From positions 1 to 64,000 of the forward strand of contig CAYUMH010000006.1 in assembly GCA_964445775.1 (NCBI GenBank): a stretch of 64,000 nucleotides of DNA. The letters are read 5' to 3'. The notes under the pieces were generated by a model, which was not told the origin of the DNA, made no database searches, and saw nothing but the letters and a program-made list of their open reading frames with translations. Below are positions 53,065-60,784 of this stretch, one piece after another (the stretch's first letter is position 1; each line of letters begins with the position of its first letter). A program made the translations under genes and the position numbers. Source of the DNA: Terrimonas sp964445775. Lineage in GTDB: Bacteria; Bacteroidota; Bacteroidia; Chitinophagales; Chitinophagaceae.

Positions 53065-53475
53065 ATGGTATATTTAACAAGGGTAGAGCATTTTAATGCT
53101 GCTCATAAGTTGTACAACCCCAATTGGGATGAAGCGAAGAATGAAGCGGTATTTGGCAAGTGTGCCAATGAAAACTGGCATGGACATAATTACGAATTAT
53201 ATGTTACGGTAAAAGGTCAGCCAGACCAGGATACAGGTTTTGTATTTGATGTAAAAAGACTGAGCACGATCATACAGGAAAGGGTGATTGAAAAACTGGA
53301 CCACCGTAACCTGAATATGGATGTTGATTTTATGGCCGGGAAATTATGCAGTACCGAGAACCTGGCCATTGGTATATGGAAAGAGCTTGTTCCGCATTTA
53401 CCCGCTAACATACAGTTACATGCAATTAAGCTGTATGAAACCCCCAAGATCTACGTGGAGTATTTTGGCGAATAG
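53065..53475 (+). CDS. 6-pyruvoyl tetrahydropterin synthase family protein (PTPS-type), copy A
   Basis: Acts on 7,8-dihydroneopterin triphosphate. The 136-residue protein has zinc ligands H14, H39 and H41, catalytic-type C33, D79/H80 (LDHRNLNMDV) and the pterin-anchoring E125 (LYETP). The spacing C-x5-HGH (CANENWHGH) is that of the eukaryotic PTPS type; E. coli QueD has C-x3-HGH. Together with FGKC, STENLAIGIW and YET it reads as a PTPS. It is first in a cluster with a second copy and folE. The 6-pyruvoyl product is therefore likely, with QueD or CPH4 activity not excluded. Confidence 0.88.
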   Translation: MVYLTRVEHFNAAHKLYNPNWDEAKNEAVFGKCANENWHGHNYELYVTVKGQPDQDTGFVFDVKRLSTIIQERVIEKLDHRNLNMDVDFMAGKLCSTENLAIGIWKELVPHLPANIQLHAIKLYETPKIYVEYFGE

Positions 53476-53548
53476 GCTGACCGTGTGATAGTTTGTTCAT
53501 ATGCTGATGCGGACATAAGACGATAAAAATTTTAAGCAATAAACCAGG

Positions 53549-53971
53549 ATGAGCGAGATGAATAAAGTGGCTGTATACAGGAAGGAGAATTTTAATGCCG
53601 CACACAGGTTGTATAACCCGGCATGGGATGATGCTACCAATGATAAGGTATTTGGTAAATGTGCTTATCCGCATTACCATGGCCATAATTATGAACTGGT
53701 AGTGAAAGTAACGGGTGTGCCGGATGCGGTTACCGGTTATGTGATAGATCTGAAAATTTTAAGCGAGATCATTCACCGGGAAATTCATGAACGTTTTGAT
53801 CACCGTAACCTGAACCTGGACACGGTTGAGTTTAAAGACCTGAACCCGACAGCAGAGAATATTGCTATTGTTATTTACAGGTTATTAAGACCACATATTG
53901 ACGCGGAGAATGATTTGCAGATAAGGTTGTATGAAACGCCGAGGAATTTTGTGGAGTACCCGGTGGGATGA
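53549..53971 (+). CDS. 6-pyruvoyl tetrahydropterin synthase family protein (PTPS-type), copy B
   Basis: A 140-residue paralogue of the gene at 53065, 73 bases downstream. All key positions are kept: H19, C38, H44, H46 (KCAYPHYHGHNYEL, again C-x5-HGH), DHRNLN and the substrate Glu in LYETP. The internal loop before PTAENIAIVIY differs from copy A, which has STENLAIGIW. Differences in this substrate-side loop may reflect division of labour, such as PTPS versus sepiapterin/carboxy-pterin activity. ATG at 53558 (residue 4) is an alternative start. Confidence 0.88.
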   Translation: MSEMNKVAVYRKENFNAAHRLYNPAWDDATNDKVFGKCAYPHYHGHNYELVVKVTGVPDAVTGYVIDLKILSEIIHREIHERFDHRNLNLDTVEFKDLNPTAENIAIVIYRLLRPHIDAENDLQIRLYETPRNFVEYPVG

Positions 53972-53982
53972 TGATGAGTGAA

Positions 53983-54043
53983 GAATTATGAATGATGAAT
54001 TATGAATGATGAATTATGAATTAGGAATGATGAATTAGGAATG
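53983..54043 (+). repeat. Short tandem repeat between PTPS copy B and folE
   Basis: Tandem copies of a 14-base unit GAATTATGAATGAT, then diverged GAATTAGGAATGAT versions, in the 160-base gap before folE. Likely variable in number. Confidence 0.85.
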
Positions 54044-54130
54044 GTGAGTGATGATTTTTGTTAAAGTAGTAACTATAATATTGAACGCTAACTTTAAACA
54101 TAAGACCTGAAATATTAAATACAATAAGCA

Positions 54131-54727
54131 ATGGCATATAAAAAGATAGATCATTACGATGAGGATGTGACGCAGGGTTTGATGAAGAATTATAAAGAGG
54201 TGTTAGGCTACCTGGGAGAAGATGCCGGAAGGGAAGGGCTGATTAAAACGCCGGAACGCCTGGCTAAAGCTATGCAGTATTTAACCCAGGGATACCAGCA
54301 GGATGCGCATGCGATCATTAACTCGGCCAAGTTTCATGAAGACGTAAGCGAGATGGTGATTGTAAAAGATATAGAGATATTCAGCATGTGTGAACATCAT
54401 ATGCTGCCATTTTTTGGCAAAGCACATGTGGCTTATATACCCAATGGCTGGATAACAGGATTAAGTAAGATAGCCAGGGTAGTAGATGTATATGCCCGCC
54501 GCCTGCAGGTACAGGAACGACTTACGGTAGATATTATGAATGCGATTAAAGAGACCCTGAACCCGATTGGTGTGGCCGTGGTAATTGAAGCAAAACACCT
54601 GTGCATGATGATGCGGGGGGTTGGTAAACAAAATTCAGTAACCACCACATCGGCTTTTGACGGGGAGTTTCATAAAGATTCTACAAGAAGTGAGTTTGTA
54701 AAATTAATAGGGGCAGATTTACATTAA
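54131..54727 (+). CDS. folE: GTP cyclohydrolase I
   Basis: Makes 7,8-dihydroneopterin triphosphate from GTP, the shared precursor of folate and pterins. The 198-residue protein carries the zinc site C87 and H90 (SMCEHHMLPF) and C158 (AKHLCMMMRGV), with KTPERLAKA and GLSKIARVV also diagnostic. It is type I, homodecameric. Its position after two PTPS genes supports pterin (tetrahydrobiopterin-like) synthesis in addition to folate. fabD follows after about 100 bases. Confidence 0.97.
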   Translation: MAYKKIDHYDEDVTQGLMKNYKEVLGYLGEDAGREGLIKTPERLAKAMQYLTQGYQQDAHAIINSAKFHEDVSEMVIVKDIEIFSMCEHHMLPFFGKAHVAYIPNGWITGLSKIARVVDVYARRLQVQERLTVDIMNAIKETLNPIGVAVVIEAKHLCMMMRGVGKQNSVTTTSAFDGEFHKDSTRSEFVKLIGADLH

Positions 54728-54831
54728 AAAACGTAGGTTTGTCACTTCATATAAAGTTTGGTTGGAGGAGATTCCGGTCAGGCTTTTTTTGTCACCATAA
54801 GTAAAACAACTGCTTAAAAAAATATCACCGC

Positions 54832-55722
54832 ATGAAACATGCATATGTATTTCCGGGCCAGGGTTCACAGTTTTCAGGAATGGGAAAGGAGCATTATGAT
54901 AACAGTGCTTTTGCCAAGAAGTTATTTGAACAGGCCAACGAGATCCTGGGCTTTCGTATTTCGGATATTATGTTTACCGGGAGCGAAGAAGACCTGAAAC
55001 GTACGGATGTAACACAGCCTGCTGTGTTTTTACATTCCGTAATTGCTTTTAAAACCATTGATAATGCCAAACCCGATATGGTTGCCGGTCACTCACTGGG
55101 CGAATTTTCGGCCCTGGTAGCAAACGGTACCCTGAGTTTTGAAAGCGCTTTACAACTGGTTGCTATCCGTGCCAATGCCATGCAAAAAGCCTGCGAACTG
55201 GTGCCCAGCACCATGGCAGCTGTACTGGCCCTGGCCGATGAAAAAGTAGAAGAGATATGTAAAGAAGTAGCGGCAGAAACCGGTGAAGTGGTGGTGCCTG
55301 CTAATTATAATTGTCCCGGTCAGCTGGTGATCAGCGGATCGCTGAAAGGTATTGAAATTGCCTGCGAGCGTATGAAAGCAGCCGGTGCTAAAAGAGCCCT
55401 GGTATTGCCTGTAGGTGGAGCTTTTCATTCGCCATTGATGGCTCCTGCGAAGGAGGAGTTAAAACAGGCTATTGAGTCAACTACCTTCCATGCCCCTGCC
55501 TGTGCAGTTTACCAGAATGTGGTGGCCAAAGCCGTGCTGGACAAAGAAGAAATAAAACAGAACCTGATCGATCAGTTGACAGGCCCCGTACGCTGGACCC
55601 AGAGTGTACAGTCCATGATTGGCGACGGCGCTACGGTGTTTACAGAAGCAGGCCCCGGTAAAGTATTACAGGGACTTGTACTGAAGATTGATAAGACAAT
55701 GGAAGTGAATGGCGTGAATTAA
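54832..55722 (+). CDS. fabD: Malonyl-CoA-ACP transacylase
   Basis: Transfers malonyl groups from CoA to acyl carrier protein for fatty acid synthesis. The 296-residue protein contains PGQGSQFSGMG, the nucleophile S88 in AGHSLGEFSA, the Arg that holds the malonyl carboxylate (IRANAMQ, R113) and the catalytic-type H199 (GGAFHSPLM). Normal length. Other fab genes are not adjacent. Confidence 0.97.
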   Translation: MKHAYVFPGQGSQFSGMGKEHYDNSAFAKKLFEQANEILGFRISDIMFTGSEEDLKRTDVTQPAVFLHSVIAFKTIDNAKPDMVAGHSLGEFSALVANGTLSFESALQLVAIRANAMQKACELVPSTMAAVLALADEKVEEICKEVAAETGEVVVPANYNCPGQLVISGSLKGIEIACERMKAAGAKRALVLPVGGAFHSPLMAPAKEELKQAIESTTFHAPACAVYQNVVAKAVLDKEEIKQNLIDQLTGPVRWTQSVQSMIGDGATVFTEAGPGKVLQGLVLKIDKTMEVNGVN

Positions 55723-55752
55723 TATCAATTAGCATATTATTTTAAAAAAGAA

Positions 55753-55784
55753 GGCCGCTGTGAAAACAGCGGCCGTTTTATTTA
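55753..55784. terminator. Bidirectional terminator between fabD and the serine hydrolase gene
   Basis: 9-bp stem GGCCGCTGT with ACAGCGGCC, GAAA tetraloop, T-rich sequence on the plus strand and T run on the minus strand. It lies between convergent genes. Confidence 0.92.
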
Positions 55785-55799
55785 TTACACACGAGAAAA

Positions 55800-56969
55800 T
55801 CAGAATTGATCAATGTCCTGCCACTGGATGCTGTTATCAGTAACTATATCGATAAGCATTTGGGCGAATGCATTTTGACTGGTATTGGCATTGGTAAAAC
55901 GGGTATTGATGGCAAAGGCCACACTCCAGCCGGTGGATGTTTTGAATATAAGTGCCTGTGTGCCCGGCAGGCTGCCAAAATGATACCAGTTGCTGGGTGT
56001 CCACGATTCGGCGCCTACATATATACCGCAGGCATAATAGTTATTGATGGTATTGGGCGTACGCATAAGTTTTAACGTAGCACCGTTTAAAATATCGGGG
56101 CGGGTAGCACTGCTGTCAATGGCTGTAAGTAAACGTACCAGGTCGGTAGGGGTGCTGATCCAGCCACTGGGTGCATCATTTCTTTTCCAGGGATCAGTAT
56201 ATACATAAGTGGCTTCGCTGCCCTGGCCATAGTATTTAACTTCATTGGGTTTTCTATCGGCCAGTGTATTGCCTGCTATTTCGGTGTTTTTGGCCTGTAT
56301 AGGTGTAAGTATACTTTCCTTTACATATTGCTCATAGGTTTTGCCGCTGAGCTTTTCAATGATACGTCCTAATACCAGGTAACCAAAGTTGGAGTACTGG
56401 AAACTGGTGCCGGGATCATTTGTTAAAGTGCGGTTGTTGAGTGTCCAGGTGATCAGTTCTTTAGCCGTAGCACCGGGTTGCTGAAAAACAGGGTCCTGTG
56501 GCCAGGCATTGTTCCAGCCGCCTGTTGTATGATGCAGCAGGTCTTTAACGGTAATATTGGCTACACGGGTGCTGTAGGGTGTAGTACCGTATTCGTTGCC
56601 CAGTATGGCCCCGACGCCAAATACTTTTTGATCGATGGTGAGCTTGCCATCCTGTACCAGTTTCATAATGGCAACAGCTGTAATGGTTTTAGATACGCTG
56701 GCTATGCGGAAACGATCGTTAACCGTTACTTTCTGGTTGGTCTCCTTATCGGCAAAGCCATAACCTTTGCGGTACACAAGTTTACCATTTTTACTAATGG
56801 CCAGCGAGGCGCCCGGTACATTATAGGTGGTCATAAAGGTGGCGACTTTGTTATCAATGGTGGCAATATCATTTTGCGTAACAGCGGGTGCAGGTTTGTC
56901 GCTTTTGGAGCAGGAGGCGACCATGATCATGATTAACAACAGGCCGTACAGGTGGTTTTTTTTGAACAT
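55800..56969 (-). CDS. Serine hydrolase lipoprotein (class C beta-lactamase/DD-peptidase family)
   Basis: A 389-residue lipoprotein (lipobox VASC, Cys20). It has the penicillin-binding fold motifs: SxxK at S91-V-S-K94, YxN at Y192-S-N194 (FQYSNFGY), and an HFG/LPGT region at the C-terminal wall in place of KTG. Such proteins range from beta-lactamases to peptidoglycan and D-amino-acid-peptide hydrolases and esterases; no clear lactamase evidence is present. A second member is at 60781. Confidence 0.87.
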   Translation of the reverse strand: MFKKNHLYGLLLIMIMVASCSKSDKPAPAVTQNDIATIDNKVATFMTTYNVPGASLAISKNGKLVYRKGYGFADKETNQKVTVNDRFRIASVSKTITAVAIMKLVQDGKLTIDQKVFGVGAILGNEYGTTPYSTRVANITVKDLLHHTTGGWNNAWPQDPVFQQPGATAKELITWTLNNRTLTNDPGTSFQYSNFGYLVLGRIIEKLSGKTYEQYVKESILTPIQAKNTEIAGNTLADRKPNEVKYYGQGSEATYVYTDPWKRNDAPSGWISTPTDLVRLLTAIDSSATRPDILNGATLKLMRTPNTINNYYACGIYVGAESWTPSNWYHFGSLPGTQALIFKTSTGWSVAFAINTRFTNANTSQNAFAQMLIDIVTDNSIQWQDIDQF

Positions 56970-57086
56970 AAAAAGAGATTTAGAGTTGTCAGCAATGCAT
57001 GTTTTGCATTGTAAAGCTGCTGTAATGCGGGCTGCGGATAAATACTTAATTTGTAGTAGGCTGTTCCGGATGCTGCCACGGGCCTT

Positions 57087-57094
57087 TATATTTG
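57087..57094 (+). promoter_or_regulatory. -7 box for the sensor kinase operon
   Basis: TATATTTG is an exact TAnnTTTG match, 25 bases before the kinase ATG. No clear -33 element. Confidence 0.45.
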
Positions 57095-57119
57095 TTTTAT
57101 CAAACTACCTGAATCCTCT

Positions 57120-59072
57120 ATGCACTTCCTGAATCAACTATTAAAACTTACGGGTATCTGCCTGTTGTTCTGTATCAACAATACGCTGCAGGCACAAACA
57201 CCTAAGCTGGATAGCTTAAGGAAGCAGATGGGAAAACAACCTGCTAATAAGAAACAGTTATTATCTATCCTGCAATTGATAGCCAATGAACAATATTCAC
57301 TGCATATTGATACAGCCATGCAATATGCTTTACAGGCACAGCAACTGGCACAGGAGGTGGGGACTGAAACTGATAAAGAGAATGTAGCTTATTTTTTAGC
57401 AACGGCCTACTGGCGGGCAGAGCATAACGATACGGCACTGGTAATGATCAATAAAAACCTGGGAAAGCTTAACCCGGGTAATAGCACCGAAAGAGAAGCG
57501 TATTTTAAATGGCTGGTATTACGTTTAAGGTTGTATACAACCAATGCCATGTTACATGAAGCCAGTGTGGATGTGTACAGGTTATTGGCCGAAGCGGAGA
57601 AGTATAATGATACCACTAATCGCATTATTGCCTATAATTCGGTTGGATTATTAAAACGCCGTTCCGAAAAAAGCCCTGGTGAATCGCTTAGCTGGTTTTT
57701 AAAAGCTGCACGGCTGGCAGAAAGTAATCCTAAGTTTGATAACTATCCCATTGTATACGGCAACCTGGCAAGGGCCTATTTTAAAATGGGGAAAAATGAT
57801 TCCGCTACCTGGTACGCAGATAAAGGATTAGCCAATGCCAGGGTTACCGGCAATCTTTCTTTTTTACAAACCATACTATCCATACAAACCGATATTTTAA
57901 GCGGTGTAGGTAATTATGAAGGGGCGGAAAAAGCCCTGCGGGAATCAATTGCTTTATCCAACAGTGTGAGTGCTGATACTTTGTTTGCCGATGATATACA
58001 AAGGCTGGCCAGGTTTTATAATGTGACCAAACAGTATGATAAAACCATTTCCATTTGTACAAAATACCTGGCACTGGATACGGTACCCGAATACCAGGTA
58101 ATGTATTTAGAGCCTTTGGCCGAAGCCTATAAAGCAAGCGGTCAACAACAGTTGTATGTACAAACCATGGAGGAGTTGTTGCTGGCAAAAGAATTGTTTT
58201 ATAAAGCTGATTTTGCCAAGACTTCGCTGGAGATGGAAGCCAGGTATGAAGCACAGAAGAAAGAGAATACCATTATACAGCAAAAGCTGGACCTGTATAG
58301 GAAGGACCTGGTATTTTATGGCCTGCTCGCTTTTTTGCTGATTGTTTTTATTATAGCGGTCATGAGTTTTTATAATTATAAAAAGCGGGAAAAGCTCAAA
58401 CTGCAGTTGCTGATACAGCGGGAGAAAGATGCATCCCTGCTGGCGGTTACCCAGGCCCAGGAGAATGAACGGAAAAGAATTGCTACCGATCTGCATGATA
58501 ACCTGGGGGCTTATGCTGCTTCAGTGGTATCGAACCTGGAGTTTATTAAAACCGAACAGGATAATGAACAAAGTAAAACGGCCATGCAGCAATTGCGGCA
58601 TAATTCACTATCCATCGTGGCACAGTTAAGTGATACCATTTGGGTATTAAAGAAAGATGCTTTATCCTTAACCGCTATTAGTGACAGGGTGAAAGTATTT
58701 GCCCGCCGGTTACAGCCCAGTTTCCCCGATACGGAGATACAGGTGGCAGAGGATATTGTTTTTGATCAGCAATTTTCACCGGCCCAGGCCTATGACCTGT
58801 TCCAGATGGTGCAGGAGGCGGTAACGAATGCCCTGAAACATAGCCAGGCCCGGCACGTAGATGTATTTTTAGAAGGAACTGAGCAACACTGGAAAGTACA
58901 GGTGGCGGATGATGGTATAGGCATGCCTGCTACACGGGTAGAAAAAACGGAAGGCGGAAATGGCCTGACGCATATACAGAACAGGGCCCATGAGGCAGGC
59001 TGGCAGGTAAAGTGGCTGGCAGGGGTAGATGCCGGTACCGTGGTGCTGATTACACCCGGGCCGGATGCTTAA
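57120..59072 (+). CDS. Sensor histidine kinase with periplasmic TPR region (NarX/DegS-type)
   Basis: A 650-residue kinase. Signal sequence, then a periplasmic TPR-like region (about 25-390), one membrane helix (about 397-418), the HisKA_3 dimerisation box with phosphoacceptor H459 (ENERKRIATDLHDNLG), and a HATPase domain (N570 in TNALKHS; D597-D598-G599 in ADDGIGM). Such kinases usually phosphorylate NarL-type regulators; the next gene (59124) is one, 51 bases downstream, so the two should form a two-component system. Signal unknown. Confidence 0.93.
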   Translation: MHFLNQLLKLTGICLLFCINNTLQAQTPKLDSLRKQMGKQPANKKQLLSILQLIANEQYSLHIDTAMQYALQAQQLAQEVGTETDKENVAYFLATAYWRAEHNDTALVMINKNLGKLNPGNSTEREAYFKWLVLRLRLYTTNAMLHEASVDVYRLLAEAEKYNDTTNRIIAYNSVGLLKRRSEKSPGESLSWFLKAARLAESNPKFDNYPIVYGNLARAYFKMGKNDSATWYADKGLANARVTGNLSFLQTILSIQTDILSGVGNYEGAEKALRESIALSNSVSADTLFADDIQRLARFYNVTKQYDKTISICTKYLALDTVPEYQVMYLEPLAEAYKASGQQQLYVQTMEELLLAKELFYKADFAKTSLEMEARYEAQKKENTIIQQKLDLYRKDLVFYGLLAFLLIVFIIAVMSFYNYKKREKLKLQLLIQREKDASLLAVTQAQENERKRIATDLHDNLGAYAASVVSNLEFIKTEQDNEQSKTAMQQLRHNSLSIVAQLSDTIWVLKKDALSLTAISDRVKVFARRLQPSFPDTEIQVAEDIVFDQQFSPAQAYDLFQMVQEAVTNALKHSQARHVDVFLEGTEQHWKVQVADDGIGMPATRVEKTEGGNGLTHIQNRAHEAGWQVKWLAGVDAGTVVLITPGPDA

Positions 59073-59123
59073 TACTACAAATTAGGTATTGTTATATTGC
59101 TGCTTATTGCACAACTTTACTGT

Positions 59124-59816
59124 ATGGCCACAAACTTTACCATTGCCTTTGTTGATGATAATAAAGTAAACAGGAACACTTTCCTGCAAAAGATTAAGTT
59201 ATTACCTGATTTTACTTTGTTATTTACTGCCGAAAATGGCCATCAGTGCCTGGAAGAACTGCGTGGCTTACCGCATCATAAAATTCCACAGGTTATTTTT
59301 ATGGACCTTGAAATGCCGGAGATGGACGGGGTAGAGACCATCCGTTTAGCCAAGGCTTTATATCCCTCTGCTCATTATATTGTACTGACCGTGTTTGATG
59401 ATGATGAAAAAATATTTGAAGCTATCAAAGCGGGGGCTTCGGGTTATTTATTAAAACACGAGCCGGCACAGGTACTGTATGAGTCGGTAGTGAATGTGAT
59501 TGAATTTGGCGGGGCACCCATGAGCCCGGCGATAGCCCGTAAGTCATTACAATTACTGGGCAGGGCGCAACAACTGGATAATCATACAGAATCCGGTCCA
59601 ACCAAAAACACCTTACCGCAGGCTATTACGCAAAGAGAGAAAGAAATATTACAACATATGGTCAATGGCTGGGATGCCAAACATATTGCGTCCGTCGTTG
59701 ACCTGAGTGTGTTAACCGTGCGCAAGCATATTGCCAATATTTACGATAAGCTGCATATCAATTCAAAGGCCCAGGCCATCAGCCTGGCTCATCAGCAGAA
59801 GTGGTTTGAGAAGTGA
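59124..59816 (+). CDS. NarL/FixJ-family response regulator, partner of the TPR kinase
   Basis: A 230-residue regulator: receiver domain with D11/D12 (VDDNKVNRNTF), phosphoacceptor D61 (VIFMDLEMPEMDGV) and Lys in GYLLKHE; LuxR-type helix-turn-helix at about 170-230 (TQREKEILQHMVNGWDAKHIAS...TVRKHIANIYDKLHINSKAQA). ATG at 59124 chosen over an in-frame TTG at 59097. Similar to the regulator at 42832. Directly downstream of the kinase. Confidence 0.94.
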   Translation: MATNFTIAFVDDNKVNRNTFLQKIKLLPDFTLLFTAENGHQCLEELRGLPHHKIPQVIFMDLEMPEMDGVETIRLAKALYPSAHYIVLTVFDDDEKIFEAIKAGASGYLLKHEPAQVLYESVVNVIEFGGAPMSPAIARKSLQLLGRAQQLDNHTESGPTKNTLPQAITQREKEILQHMVNGWDAKHIASVVDLSVLTVRKHIANIYDKLHINSKAQAISLAHQQKWFEK

Positions 59817-59855
59817 GGGATAGTATATAGTATGTAGTATATAGTATTTAGTATT

Positions 59856-60331
59856 TAGACCAGGTGACCAGCTTCAGGATTTTGTTATAGCATATTCTGT
59901 ATACTATATACTAAATACTAAAATCTAAATGTAGTATGTAGACCAGGTGACCAGCTTCAGGATTTTGTTATAGCATATTCTGTATACTATATANNNNNNN
60001 NNNNNNNNNNNNNNNNNNNNNNNNNNNNNNNNNNNNNNNNNNNNNNNNNNNNNNNNNNNNNNNNNNNNNNNNNNNNNNNNNNNNNNNNNNNNNTAGACCA
60101 GGTGACCAGCTTCAGGATTTTGTTATAGCATATTCTGTATACTATATACTAAATACTAAAATCTAAATGTAGTATTTAGACCAGGTGACCAGCTTCAGGA
60201 TTTTTTTATAGCATAGTCTGTATACTATATACTAAGTACTAAAATCTAAATTTAGTATGTAGACCAGGTGACCAGCTTCAGGATTTTTTTATAGCATAGT
60301 CTGTATACTATATACTAAATACTAAAATCTA
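59856..60331 (+). repeat. 83-bp tandem repeat with an assembly gap inside
   Basis: Copies of one 83-base unit start at 59856, 59939, 60094, 60177 and 60260, each beginning TAGACCAGGTGACCAGCTTC. The second copy runs into a gap of 100 N. The unit ends with an AT-rich TATACTATATACTAAATACT region whose reverse complement resembles the sequence just before the first copy (59820-59855), so the AT part can fold. The last copy supplies the stop codon of the GNAT gene on the other strand. Confidence 0.95.
59994..60093. other. Assembly gap of 100 N
   Basis: Exactly 100 unknown bases within the tandem repeat: a conventional scaffold gap of unknown true size. Repeat copies flank it on both sides, so more copies are likely missing. 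Confidence 0.95.
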
Positions 60332-60784
60332 AAAATTAACCGAGCAATTGATCCACTCTCCGTCAAAGTTTGCATTGTACTTTTTATAGAAATTGATCGC
60401 AGGTTCGTTCCAGTCCAGTACCTGCCACATCATGCCGCTGAATTTTTTCTCTCTGCACTCGGCAATTAACGTATCCATCAGTTTCGCACCAATGCCCTTA
60501 CCCCGCATGTTTTCATTTACAATAATATCTTCCAGGTACATGCGTTGTCCTTTCCAGGTGCTGTAACGGATATAATACAGGGCCATGCCCACAATGCGTC
60601 CTTCGGTTTCGGCTACAAAGGCCCACCATACGGGGTTAGGGCCAAAGCCACTTTCTATAAAATGATCAAGGGTAACAGTAACCTGTTCCGGCGCTTTTTC
60701 GTATTCGGCCAGCTCGTGAACCAGTTGTAACATAGCAGGGCAGTCTTCCTTTACCGCTTTCCGGATGATGATGGGAGTACTCAT
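60329..60784 (-). CDS. GNAT family N-acetyltransferase
   Basis: A 151-residue acetyltransferase of the spermidine/spermine- or thialysine-acetyltransferase-like group. The acetyl-CoA pyrophosphate loop is NMRGKGIGAKLM (about 95-106), preceded by YLEDIIV, and followed by WQVLDWNEPAINFYKKY. Probably acts on a small amine; substrate unknown. Its ATG overlaps the stop of the upstream serine hydrolase (ATGA at 60781-60784), so the two are coupled. Its stop codon lies in the tandem repeat. Confidence 0.9.
   Translation of the reverse strand: MSTPIIIRKAVKEDCPAMLQLVHELAEYEKAPEQVTVTLDHFIESGFGPNPVWWAFVAETEGRIVGMALYYIRYSTWKGQRMYLEDIIVNENMRGKGIGAKLMDTLIAECREKKFSGMMWQVLDWNEPAINFYKKYNANFDGEWINCSVNF

Noticed and set aside
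53065..53475. Calling copy A QueD
   Set aside because: The C-x5-HGH spacing and STEN/YET motifs fit PTPS better; the label QueD would overstate it.
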